Shown here piece after piece: positions 1 through 7,104 of a stretch of DNA of 64,000 nucleotides (positions within the stretch are counted from its first letter, which is position 1; every line of letters starts with the position of its first letter). The notes under the pieces are model-generated. The model searched no databases. It was not told the origin of the DNA and saw only the letters and a list, made by a program, of their open reading frames with translations. The position numbers and the translations under genes were made by a program. Source of the stretch: Bin5 sp022821545 (GTDB lineage: Bacteria; Chloroflexota; Anaerolineae; Caldilineales; Caldilineaceae). Location: NCBI GenBank assembly GCA_963664085.2, contig CAXXLO010000002.1, positions 2,232,001-2,296,000 on the forward strand, in the 5' to 3' direction.

Positions 1-1
1 A

Positions 2-94
2 GTTCTTGTTGTGGTGACTGCGAGGGAACTGATCGTGGCAAGCAAAATCATCGCCCTTCACGGACTACTGCTTGGCTTGTTTGTTAGTATTTGA
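2..94 (+). CDS. possible C-terminal end of a membrane protein (partial)
   Basis: An open frame enters from the left edge and runs 30 codons to a TGA at 92-94. The peptide is strongly hydrophobic, with segments such as VLVVVTARELIV and ALHGLLLGLFVSI, which looks like the last membrane helix or two of an integral membrane protein. Thirty open codons can occur by chance and no family can be named, so this is a weak call. The true gene would lie mostly outside the window. Confidence 0.25.
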   Translation, partial: VLVVVTARELIVASKIIALHGLLLGLFVSI

Positions 95-177
95 CAGAGC
101 GACCAGTGACCTGCCCCCGACGTTTGTACCATCCGTTATGTTAGTCCGACAAGCACGGGGACAGGGTCGGCAGGCAA

Positions 178-417
178 GAGGGCCTCAGGCGCCGGCGGAC
201 GGACCTGTTCAAGCTGCCGGGTCTCACGGAACTGGCGCTCGACGAACTCTACTCGGGCTATGTCATGCCCGGCTTTCAAAACGCTGTGAACAGGGCCGAG
301 GCGGCAGCGGCCGCCCGGCGACAAGCGGAGGAACGGGCCGAGACGGAAGCGGTCGCCCGGCGTCAAGCGGAAGAAAAGTTACAGGCGCTGCGAGCCGAAT
401 TAGCCCGAAAGCGATAA
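178..417 (+). pseudogene. Uma2-family C-terminal remnant
   Basis: Reading from about 178 to the TAA at 415-417 gives a tail closely matching the C-terminus of the fuller Uma2 gene at 569-1521: TDLFKLPGLTELALDELY, then VMPGFQNAVNRAE, then charged RRQAEERAE-type coiled-coil repeats and a final AELARKR. The whole catalytic PD-(D/E)XK-like part is absent and there is no start codon in frame. The sequence just upstream shows no homology I can see. The remnant runs directly into a hicB fragment that overlaps its last codons. It is a broken copy of its downstream neighbour and not a functional gene. Confidence 0.7.
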
Positions 418-472
418 TACTGTTTCTTGAGGCTGCTTCCTTTACAGAGGTAATGAGCTATCTCAGCCGTCG
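409..472 (+). repeat. 64-bp duplicated hicB fragment (copy 1)
   Basis: Bases 409-472 are identical to 1688-1751, which encode the AIILFLEAASFTEVMSYLSR part of the hicB pseudogene. Here the fragment is spliced onto the end of a Uma2 remnant and supplies its last codons and stop. The 5' edge of the identity begins at AAGCG, a pentamer present both at the end of Uma2 genes and inside hicB. This suggests a deletion through short homology in a duplicated Uma2-hicB segment. Confidence 0.8.
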
Positions 473-568
473 CCCTCCTCCCGCCCTTCCTTTACCCCCC
501 AGGTCGTGCTAAAATCCCTCACGCAGAGAGGGACGCCGGTCCGCGTTCGATCTACCAAAGGAGACAGC

Positions 569-1521
569 ATGCAGTCGATAAAGACCCCGCGCGACCTGCC
601 GCAAAAGCGGAAGGCCCCGCCGCGCAATCGCCGCGCGCCGGACGACGGCCGCCGCGTGACCAAAGAGGAGTACTGGGCAAAGTGGTATGAAAGTCCCTAC
701 CCGGACATGGACGTCAGCTACGAATGGAACAACGGCATCCTGGAGGCCAAACCCTTGCCCAATCACCCCCAGATCACTCTGTATCGCTGGTTCAATCAAC
801 TTCTGCACTGCTATGTTCAGGTCAACCCGATTGCCAAGTTTATCGATCTGGAGACGGGCGTCAGCATGACGGTACTGGATGCCGGCGAGCCGTCCGGGAA
901 GTGGGAGGTGGTGTACAAGCCGGACATCGGGGTCGTGCTGAATGACAACCCGGCGCCGTGGGGCGCGGAAGAGTTGCGCGCCTTTGAAGGGGTCTGCGAC
1001 ATAATTGTGGAAGCGGTGTCGGATTCGACGCTTGCTGAGGTGCGCCGGGACACCGTGGAGAAGAGGCGAGGCTACGCCCTTGCCGGCGTGCAAGAGTACT
1101 ACATCTTGACCCTAAAGATCGCTACATGGGCTTCTACAGGCTGACCGCCGGGCGGCGCTACGCCGAGATCCGGCCCGGCGCCGAAGGCGTAATCGCTTCG
1201 GAAGTTCTGCCGGGCTTTCAGTTCCGGTGGTCGGATCTGCACAAGCTGCCGGACCTGGAGGAACTGGCACTGGACGAAGTATACGCCGCCTATGTCATAC
1301 CCGGCTTTCAAAACGCTGTGAATAGGGCCGAAGCGGAAGCGGTCTCCCGGCGTCAAGCGGAGGAACGGGCCGAAAGGGCAGAGGAACGGGCCGAGGGGGA
1401 AGCGGTCGCCCGGCGTCAAGCGGAGGAACGGGCCGAGGCGGAAGCGGCCGCCCGGCGTCAAGCGGAGGAACAGATACAGGCGCTGCGAGCCGAATTAGCC
1501 CGAAAGCGCCCACGTCGATGA
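569..1521 (+). pseudogene. Uma2-family (DUF820) putative endonuclease, one frameshift
   Basis: The start ATG at 569 has a good Shine-Dalgarno (AAAGGAG, spacing 6). The first frame runs to about 1108 and carries Uma2-type features: EEYWAKWYESPYPDMDVSYEW near the N-terminus (a basic tail precedes it), VYKPDIGVVL with the conserved PD, then DIIVEAVSDST and VQEYYIL. The protein then continues in the +1 frame from about 1109 as DPKDRYMGFYRL through a Glu/Arg/Ala coiled-coil tail ending at TGA 1519-1521. One missing G after position 1108 would restore a ~317-residue protein. Uma2 proteins belong to the PD-(D/E)XK nuclease superfamily and are expanded in Chloroflexota and cyanobacteria, often with such tails; their role is poorly known. 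The frameshift may be real decay or an assembly error. Confidence 0.8.
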
Positions 1522-1539
1522 AGACGCAAGATGCAGAGG
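1501..1539 (-). repeat. 39-bp remnant of the AAA ATPase gene (35/39 match to 2740-2778)
   Basis: Bases 1501-1539 match 2740-2778 with four mismatches, including a perfect 22-base core (1514-1535 equals 2753-2774). Read on the minus strand both encode PLHLASSSTW followed by A/E-LSG, the signature-motif region of the ATPase at 2302-3741. The scrap forms the last codons of the Uma2 gene and the spacer to hicB. It is therefore either a fragment of a lost second ATPase gene or a small insertion derived from one. Confidence 0.75.
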
Positions 1540-1568
1540 AGTGAGAATTATAACGAATGGAAACAACG

Positions 1569-1827
1569 ATGTGGAAACTCGAATGCTCGATTTGGCGTGA
1601 GGATGACTGGTATGTATCCGAATGCGAAGGACTTGGAGATAGCAAGTCAGGGAAGGACTTTGCAGGAGGCGCAGGATAATCTTCAAGAAGCGATAATACT
1701 GTTTCTTGAGGCTGCTTCCTTTACAGAGGTAATGAGCTATCTCAGCCGTCGTGAATTGTCAGACCCTTCGTACCTGCATCAAAGCTTACTTCTTCCTTTC
1801 CAGGTATCACGCCCAGACTTGACGTGA
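1569..1827 (+). pseudogene. HicB-family antitoxin, frameshifted
   Basis: From ATG 1569 the frame reads MWKLECSIWREDDWYVSECEGL, the first strands of a HicB-type partial RNase-H fold. It then shifts at about 1635 into the frame reading EIASQGRTLQEAQDNLQEA and IILFLEAASF, the SxGxTxxEAxxNLxEAIxLFLE core of HicB. One extra G in the run at 1635-1636 explains the break. The C-terminus (MSYLSRRELSD onward) ends at TGA 1825-1827. HicB normally neutralises an adjacent HicA RNase; no hicA-like frame is visible within the following 250 bp or upstream. It is therefore an orphan, and as written a disrupted one. Confidence 0.75.
1688..1751 (+). repeat. 64-bp duplicated hicB fragment (copy 2, in situ)
   Basis: Identical to 409-472. 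This copy lies in its natural context inside the hicB reading frame, so it is the likely parent of the copy fused to the Uma2 remnant. Confidence 0.8.
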
Positions 1828-2081
1828 TCTCTCAAAGGGGATTCACCTCACTGCCAGTACATTCACAGGTGAACTCTGACTCTGGCCAAATGCGTGCGGC
1901 AGTTATGTGAAGACAGAGAAGATAGTCAATTCAGGGGCTGCGACCAATGCAACTGGCATAGCCGTTCTGGCTTCATGATTAGAAGCGTCTCTCCCGGTGA
2001 AGGCTCTTCTTAACCACAAAAACCCATTGTGAATATGTCAACCCCTCAGAACTTTCCGATCAAGCAGCTAGTCACAGCGCT
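1828..2081. other. intergenic, no gene seen
   Basis: This stretch lies between convergent hicB and the ATPase-coupled ORF. I see no sustained reading frame, hicA-like sequence, strong hairpin or repeat in it. It may contain decayed coding sequence. Confidence 0.4.
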
Positions 2082-2309
2082 TCATCCAGTCTTGGCCTGT
2101 TCCCAGAGGAGTACTGGGCCACTTGGATCTTCAGGACTGATAACGACAACGAATCCGGAATCTCCCCTATCCTGAGCCATGTCAACATTGGAGTTTTTTT
2201 CAAAGACTCTGACTGTGCTCACCCTCCCTTTTGCACGCGGCAGCCTCTGTGTCCATGAAAACAGTACATGATCGATAACCCTGGCTGCGACCAACGCCGC
2301 GTCACTCAT
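2082..2309 (-). CDS. small unknown protein translationally coupled to AAA ATPase
   Basis: The start ATG (2307-2309, minus) overlaps the ATPase stop by 8 nt (ATGAGTGA arrangement), so the pair is translationally coupled. The 75-residue product begins MSDAALVAARVIDHVLFSW and ends FVVVISPEDPSGPVLLWEQ plus a short tail. I recognise no family. There is no signal peptide or membrane helix. The length and the alternating hydrophobic segment near the end suggest a complete small protein or the front end of a truncated partner. Coupling to an OLD/AAA-type ATPase is typical of two-component nuclease or defence-like pairs, but nothing in this sequence shows such a function. Confidence 0.55.
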   Translation of the reverse strand: MSDAALVAARVIDHVLFSWTQRLPRAKGRVSTVRVFEKNSNVDMAQDRGDSGFVVVISPEDPSGPVLLWEQAKTG

Positions 2310-3741
2310 CCCCCTTTTCCCTCTTAATCCGTGTGAACAGCTCCCGCGCCGTCCTGTTGATATCATCAATCGTCTCGTCGAATACTTTCATCTGAATGCC
2401 GAACTCATCCACCTTGTTGGGGATCAATGTGCCGTCCTCCGCCGTGTAGGCCCGGACCTGGCCGGGTGACACTATATGGGATTCCCGGTACCCCAGTCTT
2501 TCCACCGTCGCGCTTTTCCCCGCAAAACTGCTGCTTAACATGATCAGATTGTTCACCTCCTTTACGATATAGTCGCTGTGCGTGGTTATCAAGACCAGGT
2601 TGCCGGCATTCACCAGTTCTGCCAGCAACCGCGCCAGTCTGATCTGGTTTGTCGTGTCAAGATGACTTTCCGGCTCATCAATAATGATCAGGCGGCTGTC
2701 TTCCATATCAAAAAGATACTTCAAAAAGAAGTGCAGGCCCGACAGCTCCCATGTCGATGAAGACGCAAGATGCAAAGGTATGTCAAAGTCGCTCCCGTTG
2801 CCTGAACCTGATGTGAAGCGCACGGCGTTGTCTACGACCTTGTAGCGGCCGCGCAACATCTCTTCCAGCGGTCCGGCATAATCTTCCGCACTGTCATTTC
2901 CGTAAAATTCCGCCAGACGAGGAATCCTTCTGAAGAAATCTATATTGTCGTGTACCGGTAGAGGATAGTTGCTTATGTCCTGTAACGGCTCAATGTCGGA
3001 AGAAGGGGGATCGTCCGACTCGCGCTCCTTGAACTGCATTGAACGCACTACCTGGTTCCTGACGTAATCCAACTCACTTATGAACAACGGGATTGTGTGG
3101 CGTGACGAAGAAAAGATATACGGGTTCTGCATAAACATAAAGGCGCCCCCTAACAGGAAGCGCAAATATGTACGCACAAAGACCCGCTTCAAATAGCCCG
3201 GTGAAGAGGGTCCCAATCTCTCCGCAGTATCGCCTTCCAGGCTGACGATCACCCTCCGCCCATCGTGTTTCCAGTAGACGGACCTCCCTCTCTGGTCCAG
3301 ACGAGCACGAAGAGAAAGGCCCGTCAAAATGAGTTCGTTTTCATAATTCACGCGCAGTGACGCGCCTCGAAAGTATTCCGGCGACGTGTTAAAGGCGCGG
3401 GATATCCCGTTTGCCGAATAGTCCTTTGCCATCTCCACCACTAAACGGTCACGTTCCGCTTCCATCTGTTCTTTGCTAATATCCCACATAGCCTGGCCGT
3501 CGTCTCCCAACCTCCGAGCTGTTTCCTCAAATGGACCGGCCCCAATCTTCATGAAGTGACTTTCAACAAAACTGTTCCCCCAGTCACTCGAAAACTGCCT
3601 GTCGAACCCGTTCAGGAATCCATACAGCGCATAAACAATACTGGTCTTGCCCGTGTTGTTGCGGCCGGAAATGATCGTGAGATCGCCCAACGCCAACTCT
3701 GCCTTCTGGATTGGCCCAAGATTCTCAAATGCGAATTTCAT
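2302..3741 (-). CDS. OLD-like/AAA (ABC-type) ATPase
   Basis: A 479-residue ATPase of the AAA_15/AAA_21 (ABC-type, SMC-like) group. The Walker A GRNNTGKTS lies at residues 26-34, the signature-like LASSSTWELSG near 325, Walker B RLIIIDEPESHLD at about 350-362 and the H-loop ITTHSD near 387. I chose the start at MKFAFENLGP because the family usually begins right at this first strand and AGGA-like sequence precedes it; an upstream ATG would add nine residues. No TOPRIM nuclease domain follows, unlike full OLD proteins. The downstream small ORF overlaps it. Base composition is lower in GC than the flanking housekeeping genes, consistent with horizontal acquisition. Such ATPases are often components of defence systems or ATP-dependent nucleases, but the partner here is unrecognised. 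Confidence 0.8.
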   Translation of the reverse strand: MKFAFENLGPIQKAELALGDLTIISGRNNTGKTSIVYALYGFLNGFDRQFSSDWGNSFVESHFMKIGAGPFEETARRLGDDGQAMWDISKEQMEAERDRLVVEMAKDYSANGISRAFNTSPEYFRGASLRVNYENELILTGLSLRARLDQRGRSVYWKHDGRRVIVSLEGDTAERLGPSSPGYLKRVFVRTYLRFLLGGAFMFMQNPYIFSSSRHTIPLFISELDYVRNQVVRSMQFKERESDDPPSSDIEPLQDISNYPLPVHDNIDFFRRIPRLAEFYGNDSAEDYAGPLEEMLRGRYKVVDNAVRFTSGSGNGSDFDIPLHLASSSTWELSGLHFFLKYLFDMEDSRLIIIDEPESHLDTTNQIRLARLLAELVNAGNLVLITTHSDYIVKEVNNLIMLSSSFAGKSATVERLGYRESHIVSPGQVRAYTAEDGTLIPNKVDEFGIQMKVFDETIDDINRTARELFTRIKREKGDE

Positions 3742-3768
3742 TCCTGTATCCTTTTCCTGCCGGATCAA

Positions 3769-4221
3769 AATGACAGCAGACTTTCAGAGAGATGATATAC
3801 AAAAAAACGGGAAAATACCAGTGGAAGAAGCCCGCCGCACCCCCCCTTCCACCGCAATGCCCACAAGACGACTCCATTTCGCCGCCGTTTTCCCTACTCG
3901 CCATTGTATGCCCCGCGCCCATCATATATAGTTGGTAACTACCTTCCCCCATCTTATATATCACCGCGCCTTTAATTATCATTGCATTTATCACCGCATC
4001 TTTCATAGCGTCAAATTTATTTTATTTCTGCAAAATCCCTGTCAAAATGTGTCAAAACCATCTGCTGCCTCCTTATCATCACACTGTTCCCTTAATTCAC
4101 AGCGCCGCCTTAATTCTTCGCGCCGCCTTCACTCTCACCACCACATTCATTCACGGCGCTGCCACCTTAATTCTCAGCGTCACCTTTATTCTCAGCACTC
4201 ATCCGTTGTCGGAGTCTCATC
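3769..4221. other. AT-rich intergenic region with 18-bp repeats
   Basis: This gap separates the ATPase (minus) from the L,D-transpeptidase (plus). Its first part is AT-rich and includes TATATA-like stretches around 3924-3960 that could contain divergent promoters. The last part is the 18-bp repeat array described separately. I see no convincing gene: the open frames there are repeat-driven. Confidence 0.5.
4092..4203. repeat. degenerate 18-bp tandem repeat, about six units
   Basis: Units start at about 4092, 4110, 4128, 4146 (21 bp), 4167 and 4185, with consensus close to TTAATTCTCAGCGCCGCC. Because units are 18 or 21 bp, all plus-strand frames stay open and give hexapeptide-like repeats, for example LNSQRR/LNSSRR. 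The array ends just before the transpeptidase start. Confidence 0.65.
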
Positions 4222-4929
4222 ATGTCCACCCCAACACGAACCCTCGCGCTCGCGCTGCTCCTCCTCTGCGCGCTCTGCTCCATCGCATGGCGCACGCCCC
4301 TCCGGCAGGCCTCCGCCGGCCTCAACCTGCTGCCCCCCCTCCCCTTCTCAGCCGCCACCATGGACCTGCCCCGCATCCGCCAGGAACGCAAGACAAGGCT
4401 CGGCGCCGCCTACTACCGGCGCCTGCTTGAAGACGGCTCCGATACCCCCTATGCCGTCGCCTACAACGGGCTCACGCTCCTGCACATGGACGTGGACCGC
4501 GCCCGCGCCCAGGGCGAAAAGTGGATCGAAGTCAGCCTCAAGGACCAGACCCTCTACGCCTGGCGCGGCGACCGCCTCGTAGACCGCTTTCTCATCTCCT
4601 CCGGCGTCGACGACAATCCCACCGTCACCGGCCTCTTCCGCGTCTGGGCACGCACCGCCGCCCAGACCATGGACGGCGGCGACCGCGCCTCCGGCACCTA
4701 CTACAGCCTGCCCAACGTGCAGTGGGTCCAGTACTTTCACCACGGCTACGCCTTCCACGGCGCCTACTGGCACAACAACTTCGGCACGCCCATGAGCCAC
4801 GGCTGCGTGAACCTGGCCGTCGAGGACGCCGAATGGCTCTTCAACTGGGCATTTCCCGCCTGGAACGGCTCCACCGCGTGGCTCCGCACCGGCGAGAACG
4901 ACGCAACCCTCGTCTGGGTACACGAGTAA
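4222..4929 (+). CDS. L,D-transpeptidase (YkuD domain), secreted or membrane-anchored
   Basis: A 235-residue protein with an N-terminal hydrophobic signal or anchor (residues about 7-23) and a YkuD catalytic domain from about 100 to the end. The active-site segment is HGAYWH (His179 onward) followed by MSHGCVNL, giving the canonical SHGCxN with nucleophile Cys195 and His193. The family cross-links peptidoglycan stems or attaches proteins to the wall, using L,D-peptide bonds and acting outside the membrane. The ATG has a weak GGAG-type ribosome site about 7 nt upstream. It heads an island of secreted repeat proteins, so a wall-attachment role for its neighbours is possible, but that is inference from position only. 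Confidence 0.88.
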   Translation: MSTPTRTLALALLLLCALCSIAWRTPLRQASAGLNLLPPLPFSAATMDLPRIRQERKTRLGAAYYRRLLEDGSDTPYAVAYNGLTLLHMDVDRARAQGEKWIEVSLKDQTLYAWRGDRLVDRFLISSGVDDNPTVTGLFRVWARTAAQTMDGGDRASGTYYSLPNVQWVQYFHHGYAFHGAYWHNNFGTPMSHGCVNLAVEDAEWLFNWAFPAWNGSTAWLRTGENDATLVWVHE

Positions 4930-4941
4930 AGGCGAGTAAAG

Positions 4942-5058
4942 GCGAGGAAAGAGCGGAGAGAAGAGAGAAGAGAGAAGAGAGAAGAGAGAAGAGAGAAGAG
5001 AGAGGAGAGAAGAGAGAAGAGAGAGGAGAGAGGAGAGAGGAGAGAGGAGAGAGGAGAG
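4942..5058. repeat. GA-rich microsatellite (7-bp AGAGAAG-type units)
   Basis: About 110 bp of nearly pure purine on the plus strand, mostly AGAGAAG units grading into GAGAGGA units. It follows the transpeptidase stop and precedes the first secreted-family gene. Such arrays slip easily and could vary in length between strains. I see no coding function. Confidence 0.85.
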
Positions 5059-5169
5059 CGGGAACTTTCCAGCATGTAGCGGCGTCATACCTTTCAATCG
5101 CATCTCGTCCAAGCGATTCGAACACCCAGGCCCATTTCCGGCCCAAAACGTTCAAGAAAGGAAACGGCA

Positions 5170-5853
5170 ATGAAATTCCAACTTCGAAAGGTCCGCAGCG
5201 CGAGCCCGATTCTGCTGGCCCTGCTGCTCGCCATGGCCCTCCTCCCCGGCGCCGCCCTGGCCCACCACGACCCGCCGCCCGTGACCACGCCGGAGACTCC
5301 GTCAGGCAACCAGAACCAGAATACCCCGCCACCCACGGGCGGCAACCAGAATACCCCGCCACCCACGGGCGGCAACCAGAATACCCCGCCACCCACGGGC
5401 GGCAACCAGAATACCCCGCCGCCCACGGGTGGAAACAACCAGACCACCTCACCGCCTCCCGGCGGCGGCGCCCAGCAGGAGACGACAACCGGCCATCCCG
5501 ACGCGCCGAGCACGCCCTCGTCCGGCTGCGTCGTCTCGCACGCGGCGACGCCGGCGCAGCTGTGCCCGGTCGCAGGCGGCCTCCAGTACTACTTCATCGG
5601 CGCCGACGGCAGCACCAGCATCGGGCCTTACATCAGCCCCTTCGCCGACCTGGCCTCCCTCTACACCGCCGGCGACGTGCTGCTCTATTCCGGCTTCAAT
5701 CCGCTTACCGGCAAGTCGGTCAGCATCCACTACCTGACATCGGTATACAAGATCCGGGTCAGCACCTACTACCCGGATACCGAGTACGACACCGACAAGC
5801 CGTACACGTTCACGGTCAACGGCAGCAACACCGTTTCCCAAATCGCCTGGTAA
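5170..5853 (+). CDS. secreted Pro-rich stalk protein, conserved HAAT...W C-terminal domain (paralogue 1)
   Basis: A 227-residue protein. Residues 1-34 form a signal peptide ending ALA, preceded by a GAAAGG ribosome site. A low-complexity stalk follows, with four 10-residue repeats of the type NQNTPPPTGG (30-bp DNA repeats at about 5317-5430). The C-terminal domain of about 105 residues starts VVSHAATPAQL and includes YYFIGADGSTSIGP, TGKSVSIHYL, KIRVSTYYPDT, DKPYTFTV and the last residue Trp. Three paralogues lie at 6419, 10371 and 15379. I recognise no described family; an extracellular, possibly wall- or matrix-associated role is inferred. This copy is the most divergent: LTGK replaces GTGK, it has two Cys in the domain region, and it ends SQIAW in place of HEQW. 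Confidence 0.8.
   Translation: MKFQLRKVRSASPILLALLLAMALLPGAALAHHDPPPVTTPETPSGNQNQNTPPPTGGNQNTPPPTGGNQNTPPPTGGNQNTPPPTGGNNQTTSPPPGGGAQQETTTGHPDAPSTPSSGCVVSHAATPAQLCPVAGGLQYYFIGADGSTSIGPYISPFADLASLYTAGDVLLYSGFNPLTGKSVSIHYLTSVYKIRVSTYYPDTEYDTDKPYTFTVNGSNTVSQIAW
5317..5430 (+). repeat. 30-bp in-frame tandem repeats encoding the stalk
   Basis: Nearly identical 30-bp units (starts near 5311, 5341, 5371, 5401) encode GGNQNTPPPT. The second and third full units are identical; the last differs at a few third positions. This is recent in-frame expansion of the Pro-rich stalk. Confidence 0.9.
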
Positions 5854-5875
5854 AGACCCGGCTCCCCGCCCAACC

Positions 5876-5909
5876 GATTGCGCCAGGGGAGGGATCCCCT
5901 GGCGCAATC
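5876..5909 (+). terminator. perfect 14-bp hairpin after paralogue 1
   Basis: GATTGCGCCAGGGG at 5876-5889 pairs perfectly with 5896-5909 around a 6-nt loop, 23 bp after the stop of the upstream gene. No T-run follows, so it may be a factor-dependent terminator or an mRNA-stabilising hairpin. Confidence 0.6.
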
Positions 5910-6211
5910 CCCTACTCCCTACCGCCGTTTCCCCGGCGCTCCCCAATCGTAGCCCAATCGTAGCAATTCCGTCTTGTCCGCGTCCTCCTGCTCAACGCCA
6001 ATGCGGGGCTCACGCAGGCTTGACAGATGCGCCCCATCCCATGTATTCTACAGTTTCCATGGCCCGATCAGTGGCTCGACAGAGGGGCAACCGCATCTTG
6101 GGCCGTCGGCTGGCAGGCGACCGCCTTGAGGCAGGGGTTTTCCCCTACACGGCCCGGCAAAAGGGCTTTCGCCTGCCGCATTGCGGCGCACAAAGCGTCT
6201 GCGCGCCGCAA
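5910..6211. other. intergenic, no gene seen
   Basis: Between the hairpin and the promoter-repeat array I find only short frames without ribosome sites or recognisable motifs. An open frame at about 6020-6238 looks spurious, since it reads into the promoter array. Confidence 0.4.
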
Positions 6212-6330
6212 TTGACGCCCACTGTGTTTATGGTGTAAGGTATTGTAGTTCGGAGTTGGCGCAACTACCGTTTATGATGTACAGTATTGGAATCAGAGAG
6301 TTGACGCCCCTTCGGGTCATGTTGTACAGT
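6212..6330 (+). promoter_or_regulatory. three tandem promoter-like repeats upstream of paralogue 2
   Basis: Three imperfect units with periods of 44 and 45 bp each contain a -35-like hexamer, an exact 18-bp spacer and a -10-like hexamer: TTGACG/TAAGGT (6212-6217, 6236-6241), TTGGCG/TACAGT (6256-6261, 6280-6285) and TTGACG/TACAGT (6301-6306, 6325-6330). Between the boxes the units share a TNATGNTGTA-like stretch. They are either tandem promoters or repeated regulator sites on one face of the helix. The downstream gene starts at 6419. Confidence 0.6.
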
Positions 6331-6418
6331 ATCGTAATTAAGAAAACTGCTGAGGGATACCATTCCGCACGGTCGTTCTTAACTCTCACTCTTTCCTGGT
6401 TCGTAAAGGAGAACCTCT

Positions 6419-7078
6419 ATGTTTCATAGGAAGCGATTCAAGCTGGCGGCCGTGGTCATCCTGACCTTGCTGCTGACAGTCGCCCTCGCCCCGGTCGCCG
6501 CGGCGCAGGACGCGGGCGACAACACCCCGCCGCCCAACACTCTCCCCGATGATCCCGTCACCACCACACCCGCTCCCGATGGCAGCACTGGTGGGGGGGG
6601 CAACGGCGGGCCTCCGCCCAACGGCGGCACCGGCGGCAACGGCGGGCCTCCGCCTATCGGCGGCAACGGCGGAACCACCGAACCGCCGGGCGACGGCACG
6701 GGCGGCGGTAACGAGATGGGCGCGCCGGCCAGTTGGCCGTCACCCAACGCCATCGTCCACCACGCGGCGACGCCGATCCAGATCAGCGCGCTCGGCGGCG
6801 GACTGCGCGTCTACTACGTCGGCCCCGACAGCGTCTCTACCGGCGAACTCCTGCCTACGTTCAGCGCGCTCGCCGAAATGCACCCCGACGGCGACGCCGT
6901 CTCGCTCGTCGACAGCGTCCACCCGGGCACCGGCAAACACGTTTCAATTCACTACCTGCCGGCCGAGAAGAAGATCCACGTCAGCACCTTCTACGCCGAC
7001 GTACCGCCACATGACTACGACAAACCCTATATATTCACCGTAGCCGCCGACCACTCCGTCACGCACGAAGCATGGTAG
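6419..7078 (+). CDS. secreted Gly/Pro-rich stalk protein, conserved HAAT...W C-terminal domain (paralogue 2)
   Basis: A 219-residue protein. The start ATG follows AAAGGAGAA. The signal peptide is about residues 1-29 (MFHRKRFKLAAVV, ending AAAQ). A stalk of PPNGGTGGNGG-like repeats spans about 40-100. The C-terminal domain begins IVHHAATPIQI and carries GGGLRVYYVG, GTGKHVSIHYL, KKIHVSTFYADV, DKPYIFTV and a terminal Trp. It lacks cysteine. The signal peptide is almost the same as that of the paralogue at 15379 (MFHRKR), suggesting whole-gene duplication. The FN3-repeat gene starts 26 bp downstream, so the two may share a transcript from the tandem promoter array. Function unknown; extracellular location follows from the signal peptide. 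Confidence 0.8.
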   Translation: MFHRKRFKLAAVVILTLLLTVALAPVAAAQDAGDNTPPPNTLPDDPVTTTPAPDGSTGGGGNGGPPPNGGTGGNGGPPPIGGNGGTTEPPGDGTGGGNEMGAPASWPSPNAIVHHAATPIQISALGGGLRVYYVGPDSVSTGELLPTFSALAEMHPDGDAVSLVDSVHPGTGKHVSIHYLPAEKKIHVSTFYADVPPHDYDKPYIFTVAADHSVTHEAW

Positions 7079-7104
7079 GCCACCTTAAAACAGGAGATCG
7101 GACA

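Noticed and set aside
2302..3741. Possible retron or OLD nuclease
   Set aside because: There is no reverse transcriptase nearby and no TOPRIM domain in the ATPase.
3932..4582. 216-codon plus-strand ORF over the 18-bp repeats
   Set aside because: Its openness comes from the repeat array and the shadow of the L,D-transpeptidase gene, which has clear catalytic motifs in the other frame.
5317..5430. Possible CRISPR array
   Set aside because: The 30-bp units are contiguous without spacers and encode a peptide repeat in frame.
6020..6238. 72-codon ORF upstream of paralogue 2
   Set aside because: It runs into the promoter-repeat array, has no ribosome site and gives an Arg-rich peptide typical of spurious GC-rich frames.
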